The notes under the pieces are model-generated. The model worked only from the letters and a program-made list of their open reading frames with translations. It did not search any database and had not been told where the DNA came from. From G963674505 sp964575975 (GTDB lineage: Bacteria; Desulfobacterota; Desulfobacteria; Desulfobacterales; SKZT01): a DNA stretch of 49,542 nt. A program made the translations under genes and the position numbers. The stretch spans positions 1 through 49,542 of the forward strand of contig CAZNTU010000014.1 in the NCBI GenBank assembly GCA_964575975.1. The letters are read 5' to 3'. Below are positions 42,849 through 49,542 of the stretch, piece after piece. Position 1 is the first letter of the stretch; each line of letters begins with the position of its first letter.

Positions 42849-44810
42849 ATGCCAATGAAAGACGAAACGTCCATAAACAACGAAAAGGAACAGCGATTAG
42901 CGCTTCGATTGAAAGGACGACGCCGAATCCTCGTTTGGGGCGAAATGGGAGCGGGAAAATCGACGCTGGCTTTCAAATTGGCCCGAAATTGGAGCCGTTC
43001 GGCCGACGGATGCCAAATTCTGTCGCTCGACCCCGGCACTCCCCTTTTCGGAGTGCCGGGAGCGGTCTGTCGCGGATGGTGGCGCGGAGACGATTTCCAT
43101 TGGGGCGATTGCCAGGCGTTGTGTACGCTTGACGCCGCCCGTTTCCGCCTGCCGCTTGCCATGGCGACCCGCCGCCTGATCCGAATCCTCGAGAGAACGG
43201 GCAAGAATGTCCCTGTCGTGATCGATCCGCCGGGAGTCGCGAGAGGAGCAAGCGGCGCCGAACTCCTGACCGCTCTTGCGGAAATTCTTCGCGTGGATGC
43301 CGTGCTGGCGCTCCATCGGGCCGGAGAACGTTCTCCGCTCGAGCAGGAATTGGCTTCGCTTGGCGCGGAGACGATCCATGTCTCGTCCTCCCCCGAGGCA
43401 AGGCGACCTTCCCCGACCGAAAGAATAAAGCGGCGGACCTATATGTGGGACAGCTTTCTTTCCGACGCCGTCCAAGAGACGATCTCCCTCGGCCGAACGC
43501 TTGTTTTAGGCACGCCGCCGCCCAAGGAAGAACCGGAGGCCTGGAAAGGCAGGCAGGCTGCGTTGCTTTCCGCCGGGGGCGAAACGCTCCGCATGGGGGA
43601 AGTGCTGGAACTGTCCGGAGGCGAACTGACGATGCGGTTGTCGCCCGCGACGTCGAAAGCGCCCCCCGCCGCCGTCCTGCTCCGGGACGCCGCGCGAAAC
43701 AGGGAGGGCATGCTCGGAACGCTCCCTCGCATCTTTCATGACGCGGGACGCCGGCGCATACCGGATGAGATGAGACCGCACGCTTTCGCCTCGAACGCCG
43801 GCAGCGTCAGCGTACCGGTCTCCACTCAAGTGGGACCGGCATGGGCAGTCCTCGTCGGCGGCGTTTTCGGGGATCCCCTGCTCCACGTGCGAATCCGGAA
43901 TCTCAAGCAAAGCTTCCTCTTCGACTTGGGCGACCCCGCGCGCCTGCAAGCCAAAGCGGCCCACCAAGTCAGGGCCGTGTTTCTGAGCCATGCCCACGTG
44001 GATCACATCGGCGGATTTCTTTGGCTGCTGCGCTCCAGAATCGGACCTTTCGAGCCCTGCAAAATCTTCGGTCCCCCGGAAACCGTCGCCCGCATCGAAA
44101 ATTTCCTGGGCGCCGTCACCTGGGACAGGATCGGCGACGACGGCCCCGTTTTCGAGGTGTGCGAAATCGGCGACCGTTTTCTCAAGCGCGCCAGGCTTCA
44201 ACCCGGAAAGGCAAGGATCCCTCTGCCGGAACGGATCGTACAGGACGGAACGATCCTGGCCGACGAAAACTACATCGTCCAAGCCGTCGTATGCGACCAC
44301 GACATTCCGTCCGTCGCCTACTCCCTCGCGTTTTCGCGAGAAATCGCCGTGAACAAGAACGAACTGGAATCCACCGGCCTGCCGCCCGGCCCTTGGCTCG
44401 GCCGCCTGAAAAAGGCCGTCCTCGCCGGTACCCCGGAAACTGAAATCCAACTTCCCGACGGGACGGGAAAGTCTGCGGGAGAACTGGCGGAAAAACTCAT
44501 AGAAGCCTATCCCGGAAAAAAGCTCGTCTACGCCGCCGACATGGCCGACACCCCGGAAAACCGCCGAAAGCTGATCGCGCTCGCCCGTTCCGCCCACACG
44601 CTGTTCTGCGAGACCGCGTTCACGGTCGCGGACCGGGACAAGGCCGAAGCCACCCAGCACCTCACGACCCTCGCGGCCGCAGAAATCGCCCGCGCCGCCG
44701 GAGTCGAGCGCCTCGCCCCCTTCCACTTTTCGAAACGCTACGAACACGACCCCGACGCGGTCTACGACGAAATCCGAAAGATGGCCTCATCGGTCGAGAT
44801 TCTCGGTTGA
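42849..44810 (+). CDS. fusion of Clp1-like polynucleotide kinase and RNase Z-like metallo-beta-lactamase
   Basis: A 653-residue two-enzyme fusion. N-terminal part: P-loop GEMGAGKST (residues 31-39), then LSLDPGTPLFGVPGAV, the pattern of Clp1/Grc3 RNA 5'-hydroxyl kinases, and a Clp1-like tail (RQAALLSAGGETLRMGEVLEL). C-terminal part from ~residue 345: an RNase Z-type metallo-beta-lactamase with HAHVDH at 381-386, His484 in CDHDIPSVAY, Asp in VYAADMADTPENR and the terminal HFSKRY motif (His626). RNase Z cuts the 3' trailer of tRNA precursors. The fusion joins a 5'-end kinase to a 3'-end nuclease, suggesting RNA end processing or repair. Start at ATG 42849; a second ATG at 42855. It may be co-expressed with the XRE gene downstream. 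Confidence 0.82.
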   Translation: MPMKDETSINNEKEQRLALRLKGRRRILVWGEMGAGKSTLAFKLARNWSRSADGCQILSLDPGTPLFGVPGAVCRGWWRGDDFHWGDCQALCTLDAARFRLPLAMATRRLIRILERTGKNVPVVIDPPGVARGASGAELLTALAEILRVDAVLALHRAGERSPLEQELASLGAETIHVSSSPEARRPSPTERIKRRTYMWDSFLSDAVQETISLGRTLVLGTPPPKEEPEAWKGRQAALLSAGGETLRMGEVLELSGGELTMRLSPATSKAPPAAVLLRDAARNREGMLGTLPRIFHDAGRRRIPDEMRPHAFASNAGSVSVPVSTQVGPAWAVLVGGVFGDPLLHVRIRNLKQSFLFDLGDPARLQAKAAHQVRAVFLSHAHVDHIGGFLWLLRSRIGPFEPCKIFGPPETVARIENFLGAVTWDRIGDDGPVFEVCEIGDRFLKRARLQPGKARIPLPERIVQDGTILADENYIVQAVVCDHDIPSVAYSLAFSREIAVNKNELESTGLPPGPWLGRLKKAVLAGTPETEIQLPDGTGKSAGELAEKLIEAYPGKKLVYAADMADTPENRRKLIALARSAHTLFCETAFTVADRDKAEATQHLTTLAAAEIARAAGVERLAPFHFSKRYEHDPDAVYDEIRKMASSVEILG

Positions 44811-44877
44811 CTTCGCAATTATTGGAATGATATGGTTTTCGGCTAAAAATAAACTTCGGAGGATTCGAGGCGCGATC

Positions 44878-45297
44878 ATGACAAATTACGAGTTCGTTCG
44901 CTATCGCCAAAAACTTGGTAAAACCCAGAAGGAAACATCGCAACTCCTCGGTATTTCGCTCAAAGCCGTAACCAGCTACGAACAGGGGTGGCGGAAAATA
45001 CCGCCGCATGTGGAAAGGCAGCTCTTTTTCCTGCTGGCCAGAAAGTACAAGGCCAAGATGCCCCAGGAACCTTGCTGGATTTGCAAGGACTGCCCCGTGG
45101 AACGGAAAAAGGCGTGTCCCTCCTGGGAGTTTCAAGTCGGACATATGTGCTGGTTTATTTGCGGAACAAAATGCGAAGGATGTGCGCAGGACACTTGGGA
45201 AAAGAAAATGAAAATCTGCAATACATGCGATTTTTTCAAGGATTTTCTGGAGATGATCGATTCCGCCGATCCAAACCCGACTCCATCACCCTCCTGA
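44878..45297 (+). CDS. XRE-type HTH regulator with two-CW zinc domain
   Basis: A 139-residue regulator. Residues ~4-55 form a Cro/C1-type helix-turn-helix (YRQKLGKTQKETSQLLGISLKAVTSYEQG by pattern). Residues ~65-125 are Cys/Trp-rich: CWICKDC, ACPSW, MCWFICGTKCEGC and CNTC, matching the domain I know as two-CW, presumably zinc-binding. The ATG at 44878 starts the HTH; GGAGG lies upstream, somewhat far, with GAGG nearer. It follows the kinase-nuclease gene by 67 bases and may control it; the operon is closed by a strong hairpin. Confidence 0.8.
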   Translation: MTNYEFVRYRQKLGKTQKETSQLLGISLKAVTSYEQGWRKIPPHVERQLFFLLARKYKAKMPQEPCWICKDCPVERKKACPSWEFQVGHMCWFICGTKCEGCAQDTWEKKMKICNTCDFFKDFLEMIDSADPNPTPSPS

Positions 45298-45354
45298 CAA
45301 CCGAAGAACCACGCCGCTCCGAATCCAACGCGGGCGAAGGCGGCCCCTAAATCC

Positions 45355-45387
45355 GGATCGACCCCGCCTTGCTGGCGGGGTCGATCC
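45355..45387. terminator. strong bidirectional hairpin between convergent genes
   Basis: GGATCGACCCCGCC (45355-45368) pairs without mismatch to GGCGGGGTCGATCC (45374-45387) around TTGCT, a 14-bp stem. It separates the XRE gene (+) from the surface-protein locus (-). No U-run follows. Confidence 0.75.
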
Positions 45388-45463
45388 TCGATTCGTATTC
45401 CAACTGCCAAACGGCCGCGAAAGCGCGGCAAACCGTCGGTCGCGCCGTCGTCCTTCTCGCCGA

Positions 45464-47755
45464 TTACAGCGCGGGGAGCAGATCAAGCATTCGCTCGTCT
45501 TTCGACCCGTTGAATTGAAGCGCTCCGACATCGCCGGTCGCCGTAAAGTAAATATAACTTGCTTCCTTTATATCGGACGCAAAGAACACCAAAGGATCGA
45601 CCACCTGTTGTTCATGCGCCTTCAAATTCAGCTTTTTCGACTCGACCAACGCCCCGCCGTCGGTATATGCATTGAGAGTCGCCTCGATCGCTTCGTTCCC
45701 GTGGTTGACCATGACAATCGAAGTCCAACCGTCTCTTTCCAGCCTGGGCAAAACGCCTTGTCTTCTTCCCAACCCTGCAAATTCGCTCCCGCCCATGCGC
45801 TGTCCTTTTCCGACAAGCATGAAACCGGTGATTTTTCGGGAACCCTGTATTTGCACGTGATCGGTTTCCGGGGGAAGCCGCAACGATTCTCGCGTGCCAA
45901 TATATTGTTCGCGCTTTCCCAAAATCGCCGTTTGCTCTTCCAAGGCCTCGCCCTGTGCCGTAAAAGGTTTTATGGTCAGGTCGCATGGCAGTTCCGACGT
46001 GTTATAGGCCACGATCCCGGTCCACCATGGCGATTCGTCGGCGATCAGCGGATAGGAAAGCACATTGGCGGCGTTCTCCGAAAGCGAAATCGCCCCGAAC
46101 GAATTTTGGTCCAACCGCCCGAAGACTTCCATGGCCAAAACTCCAGCGCTGTTTTTAATCAAAGCCGACCTTGGCCCGTCCTGCTGTTTAGGCGTATCGC
46201 CGAATAGACTTCCAATAGTAAACGCCTTATGTCCGAACGCCGGCAAAAGGATTGTTTTCCTTTGCGTATCGTCGAACTCGATTTCCAGATTTTTGTCCTC
46301 CGGGCCGGGATTGAGCAGCGCGATTCCGGTCATCCAGATTTCATCCGAGGCGATATGCGGAATATGGACGTCTTCCGTCGGAGCAGCTTTTTTGGCGGGT
46401 ACTGCCGAGGTGGAACCGCCCGGAAAGAAGTACTTTGCATATCCGACCACCACCGAATCGTAAACCGGTTTCTCCGACTCGAATACGACATATCGAATCG
46501 AATCGGCATTCTGGAAATAATCTTCGACGGAAACCGCAAGCCTGGAATGCGGATTCAGGTGGACAAGGCCGCTTTCCGAGACAAACCCTCCCTGCTGGTC
46601 GTAGCCCCTGAAAGTGCCTTCTACTTTTCGATCGTCGGTGATGTTCACAATGCCAATCTCGGTATTGTACTCGCCTGCCGTCGCGATATGCTGGAAGAAG
46701 AGAACCGGTTCGCCCTCGTAACAGCTTACGACACCTCCATCCCAATCCAACATGCCCTTTTCCAGATTGTAGATGTAAACCGACTCGTATCCGACGGAAT
46801 CCAAAAATTCCGCGGCATGCCGGCTGCGGTGGCCGCTTCTGCACACCAGGAGAATGTCGGAATCCGCAGGCAGATTCTTATAGTTCTTGCCGAAGTCTCC
46901 CGAATTCCAGGGCATATTCAGAGCATTTTAGATATGGCCCTCGCAAAATTCCTCTGGTTCTCGTACGTCCACTACGATGAGATCGGGATTTGCGACAGCC
47001 AACGCATGTGCTTCCGAAACCGACACCTCCAAATGCTTCGAATCGATCTCGTACACGCCGGCATCCAAGTATATGCTCGCCGAGTTTTCGCCGATCGTGA
47101 AAACGTCGGTCTTTCCGGTCCTGTCCGCATCGGAGTCCATCTCTTCGTCCCCTTGGCCCTCCAAGGTGAAAACATACGGAGACGGAACGTCAAAGAAAAT
47201 GTAATACTGCCCGTACTCGACATCGGCGAACCTGTAAAAGCCGCCCTCTGCTACAGTGGTCGCAACCAGAGTGCCGTCGGCTTGATACAGTTCCACTTTC
47301 ATGCCGGAAACATATTTGATCGAGGTAAGATATTCCTGAATGCCGTCTTTGTTCAGATCGTTCCAGATGCGCCCACCGACCGTGCCGGCGAGCATGCCCG
47401 AGTAGGAAAAATAAGCCGTGAGGCTCTTCGCGCTGTCGATCGAGATATTTAAAGGATTCTCGGCGCTGTCGACACACCCTCTCCAATATAAGAAGGTGTA
47501 CCCCTCCGCAGGGATTGCTTCGACAGTAACATCCGTCTGCTGGGAATACTGGTAAACTTGCGGGTACGAATTCGGGGAGACGCCATCGACCTCCACCCTG
47601 TTGCCTTCTCCTGCGCTGACATTCACGGTCAGCTTCAAATCCGCCTCGCCTCATCCCGCCGCCGCATCGCGGAGCCCAAGCCCACCCCACAAAACCAGCA
47701 TTCCAACAACTCCGACAACAAGCATACGAGTCCGTCGCATCCAATGCATCCTCAT
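45464..47755 (-). pseudogene. multi-domain secreted surface protein with rhodanese domain, two lesions
   Basis: About 760 codons reconstructed. ATG 47755 (AAGGAG five bases upstream) starts a signal peptide (MLVVGVVGMLVLWGGLGL). One extra G near 47658 (GCGGGATGAGG in place of GCGGATGAGG) shifts it out of frame with ADLKLTVNVSAGEGN. Then follow a bacterial-repeat domain (LYWRGCVDSAENPLNI), an SdrD-B-like domain (GGRIWNDLNKDGIQE), and a rhodanese domain interrupted after VREPEEFCEGHI by an in-frame TAA at 46928-46930; the frame resumes as NALNMPWNSGDF with an intact CRSGHRS active loop. The rest has four related beta repeats (WMTGIALLNPG, WWTGIVAYNT, GWTSIVMVNHG and EIGIVNITDD). Separate downstream starts are unlikely to give export. 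Confidence 0.78.
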
Positions 47756-47791
47756 GTGTTCTCCTTATTGATTGTATCGTTTTCAACAGAA

Positions 47792-47809
47792 CGCCGTTTC
47801 GAAACGGCG
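47792..47809. promoter_or_regulatory. perfect 18-bp palindrome in the leader of the surface-protein gene
   Basis: CGCCGTTTCGAAACGGCG is its own reverse complement with no spacer. It lies 37 bases upstream of the start codon and downstream of the promoter, the position of a repressor operator; as RNA it would form a stable hairpin. Confidence 0.55.
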
Positions 47810-47930
47810 CGCACAATTATCGTTCCTGCTTTTCCGCTCATACATGCGATTTGTATTCTAAATGGAATTGTCTCCGACAAAGGATTTGTCCGACGCATAC
47901 TTGGATCTTGCATCCCACCGTAGATGCCAC

Positions 47931-47959
47931 ATTGTGGTATATATTTTTCGACTTGTCAA
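47931..47959 (-). promoter_or_regulatory. sigma-70 promoter of the surface-protein gene
   Basis: On the minus strand TTGACA (47959-47954), 17 bases, CACAAT (47936-47931). The -35 is perfect and the -10 matches four of six. The -10 overlaps the palindrome CCACA-T-TGTGG (47928-47938), a possible operator. The leader to ATG 47755 is about 170 bases. Confidence 0.5.
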
Positions 47960-48182
47960 CCGCTTTTTATACGGCCTTTTTCCATAATGCCATGGAGGGC
48001 CGGAATATCGATACGACCAGCAATTCTAATTTTGGCCGATCTTCAAAACGCATCCTTGGGGGCAGGCCATTTTTGCACCCTTCTCAAAAACAATGCCCAA
48101 GGCGTGCATTTTTTTGTGGGAACAAGTTCGGTTTTCCGGTAAAGCACATTGAAGATATGCAAATTTTGACAAAATGACACGG

Positions 48183-48594
48183 TTGCGCTCTTGCCTTTGG
48201 AGTCCGAAACCGCCACCGGCTGTTCGTATGCCTTGCCCAAGGAGATTTTGCCGACGTGCTTTTCCTTTCCAAGCGCCTTGCAGGGATAGTTTCCATGCTC
48301 GCGAACGATGAAGAAAGCGTCCCGCGCGGCGATTCCGCAGGTGAAGTGGACCGTGCGGAAGTTGCGGTCGGCGACCCGCGCGTCTCCCGCCTCGACCGTC
48401 GGCAGCGCCAAATTGAACAGGGATCTTTCCTGCGCATGGCCGTCCTCGCAGGGAAAACGTCGATCGGAAGGCGAAGCGACGGATCGTAGACCACGAGCGA
48501 TTTGCCCGGGATTCAATATTCGATCCATCATCCCGCAAGCCATTACGGGGACGGGACTTTTCTCTACGAACAGGCCGAACAAGGCTTTCAGCAT
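48183..48594 (-). pseudogene. IS4-type transposase remnant
   Basis: The start (MLKALFGLFVEKSPVPVMACG) has the look of IS4-family transposases. After ILNP it jumps directly to a central segment, GKSLVVYDPSLRLPIDVFP, read in another frame, then returns to the first frame as CEDGHAQERSLFNLALPTVEAG, VADRNFRTVHF and AFFIVREHGNYPC. So a large internal deletion (over 100 residues) and a one-base loss are visible, and the C-terminal part after SDSKGKS is missing. It cannot be active. No terminal inverted repeats were found. It marks past insertion next to the broken surface-protein gene. Confidence 0.72.
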
Positions 48595-48823
48595 TCTTCG
48601 CCTCCAGATACGTTTTTGGAATCGTATTGTATCTATCGGCGAGATAAATATCCAGCATTATAAAATGAATTATATTTATTCTATAAATATCGATTTAGCC
48701 ATACCTTGTTTTGGGGCGGTTCATGGCTAACGTATATTGACGGGTCGAGCCGAGAAAAAGGAGCGGAGGTCGCTTTGATCGGCCGAAGGCCTTAACAATT
48801 TGCCGACTGCCCACGGAGAGCGC

Positions 48824-49542
48824 ATGGACTTTTCGATTCCCGACGAACTGACCGAAGAAGTAGTACGATTCAGAGAATTTTTAAAATCGCGGGTGCTCCC
48901 GGAACTGCCGGTTTGGAACCAAAACCGGGAAATACCCGCTCGATTTTTCGCGGATTTCGCCGCCGCAGGCTGGTACGGAATCTCCCGGGCCGACAATGTC
49001 CTTGTTCGGCGATCGGCCTTGCGGCAGGCTCTGATTGCGCAGGAGCTGGCAAAGGTGTCGCCGGGGTTGGCCGTGGCCCTGCTGGTTCAAATCGATCTGG
49101 GATTGCTGGGGCTGTTCCTTTTCGGTTCTGACGATCTGAAGCGCCGGTATGGGGGATCAGCCGCCGGGGGAGAGACGCTGATGTGCCTGGGGAACACCGA
49201 AGGAACGGCCGGCAGCGACGTGGCCGCCATCGAGGCGAGCGCCCGAAAGGTAGATGGAGGCTGGTTGCTGAACGGAACCAAAGCCTACGTGACCAACGGG
49301 TACATTTCCGACCTGGCGATCGTCACGGCCGTCTCCGACCCGCAGGCAGCAAGGAACGACCGAATGTCCATGTTTCTAGTGGACCTGCATGCAAAGGGCG
49401 TCAAAAGAAAAAAGCTGAACAAGCAGGTTTGGATTCCTTCGGATCTGACCCGCCTGCTGTTCGGAGACGTTTTCGTTCCGGAGGACCACCTCGTAGGCGT
49501 TCAAGGCAAAGGTCTCCGGCAAGTCTTGACGATATTCACCAA
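48824..49542 (+). CDS. acyl-CoA dehydrogenase, N-terminal part (runs off the window)
   Basis: 239 codons, open at the right edge. The ATG at 48824 follows GGAG. The N-terminal helical domain (DFSIPDELTEEVVRFREFL; IAQELAKVSPGLAVAL) and the middle beta domain (LGNTEGTAGSDVAAIEASARK; GWLLNGTKAYVTNGYISDLAIV; VFVPEDHLVG) are typical of FAD-dependent acyl-CoA dehydrogenases, which introduce a 2,3 double bond in acyl-CoA. The catalytic Glu lies in the C-terminal domain, outside the window. The substrate cannot be judged. Confidence 0.88.
   Translation, partial: MDFSIPDELTEEVVRFREFLKSRVLPELPVWNQNREIPARFFADFAAAGWYGISRADNVLVRRSALRQALIAQELAKVSPGLAVALLVQIDLGLLGLFLFGSDDLKRRYGGSAAGGETLMCLGNTEGTAGSDVAAIEASARKVDGGWLLNGTKAYVTNGYISDLAIVTAVSDPQAARNDRMSMFLVDLHAKGVKRKKLNKQVWIPSDLTRLLFGDVFVPEDHLVGVQGKGLRQVLTIFT

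Larger units (their letters stand above)
47756..48182. other. intergenic region between the surface-protein locus and the transposase remnant
   Basis: About 427 bases. It holds a perfect 18-bp palindrome (47792-47809), a minus-strand promoter (47931-47959) with a small palindrome at its -10, and sequence near 48060-48180 that may still derive from the insertion element. No gene is supported. Confidence 0.5.

Noticed and set aside
46928..46930. Recoding of the in-frame TAA in the rhodanese domain
   Set aside because: TAA is not the codon used for selenocysteine or pyrrolysine, and a second lesion in the same gene points to decay.
1..49542. tRNA, rRNA, tmRNA genes or CRISPR arrays
   Set aside because: I looked for T-loop words, repeat-spacer periodicity and rRNA cores and found none. 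GGTTCAAAT-like words at 9503 and 13264 lie inside protein genes without cloverleaf context.

Overview
The window reads as a chromosomal segment of a Gram-negative, probably anaerobic bacterium, most likely an uncultured member of the Desulfobacterota (former Deltaproteobacteria). Pointers are LptE and MurJ (outer membrane and murein), three sigma-54 activator genes or remnants with a GG-N10-GC promoter, a DsrE-like protein, a two-CW zinc-domain regulator and a DVU0298-like HEAT protein. This placement is inference from gene content. I found no rRNA, tRNA or CRISPR array.

Layout. 0-7 kb (+): a secreted papain-type protease, a decayed sigma-54 response regulator next to a fold-back sequence, a TPR protein, an HTH/zinc-ribbon regulator and an orphan recD. 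7-13.5 kb (-): an envelope cluster of murJ, an ftsB-like gene, an ATP-sulfurylase-like/APS-kinase fusion, a frameshifted nucleotide-sugar dehydrogenase and a UDP-glucuronate-epimerase-like gene. 13.6-17.1 kb: rpsT, then lptE and leuS on the other strand. 17.4-26.2 kb (+): rng, yajC-secD-secF, dprA and topA. 26.2-32.7 kb (+): two small proteins, a Cache histidine kinase, its sigma-54 response regulator, and a KaiC-like/PPDK-N-like protein, all overlapping or tightly spaced. 33-35.6 kb (+): gdhA behind a good sigma-54 promoter, a hypothetical gene and a GAF-ANTAR antiterminator. 35.7-38 kb (+): a tight operon of RlaP-type nucleotidyltransferase, TudS-DUF1722 and EVE protein. 38-39.8 kb (-): an EamA transporter and a zinc-ribbon protein. 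40.3-42.6 kb (+): a PAS sigma-54 activator with a Cys cluster, DsrE-like and HEAT proteins. 42.8-45.3 kb (+): a Clp1-like RNA kinase fused to an RNase Z-like nuclease, and an XRE/two-CW regulator. 45.5-48.6 kb (-): a surface-protein pseudogene with two lesions and an IS4-type transposase remnant. The window ends inside an acyl-CoA dehydrogenase gene.

The most promising items are: (1) the sulfurylase/APS-kinase fusion, whose sulfurylase catalytic motifs are all substituted while its kinase motif is intact; (2) the Clp1-kinase/RNase Z fusion; (3) the RlaP/TudS/EVE operon, three nucleic-acid-chemistry families in one unit, with a Cys-to-Ser change in the TudS domain; (4) the kinase/regulator/PPDK-like operon; (5) the sigma-54 promoter of gdhA followed by an ANTAR gene. 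Four loci are visibly broken: the response regulator, the sugar dehydrogenase, the surface protein and the transposase.
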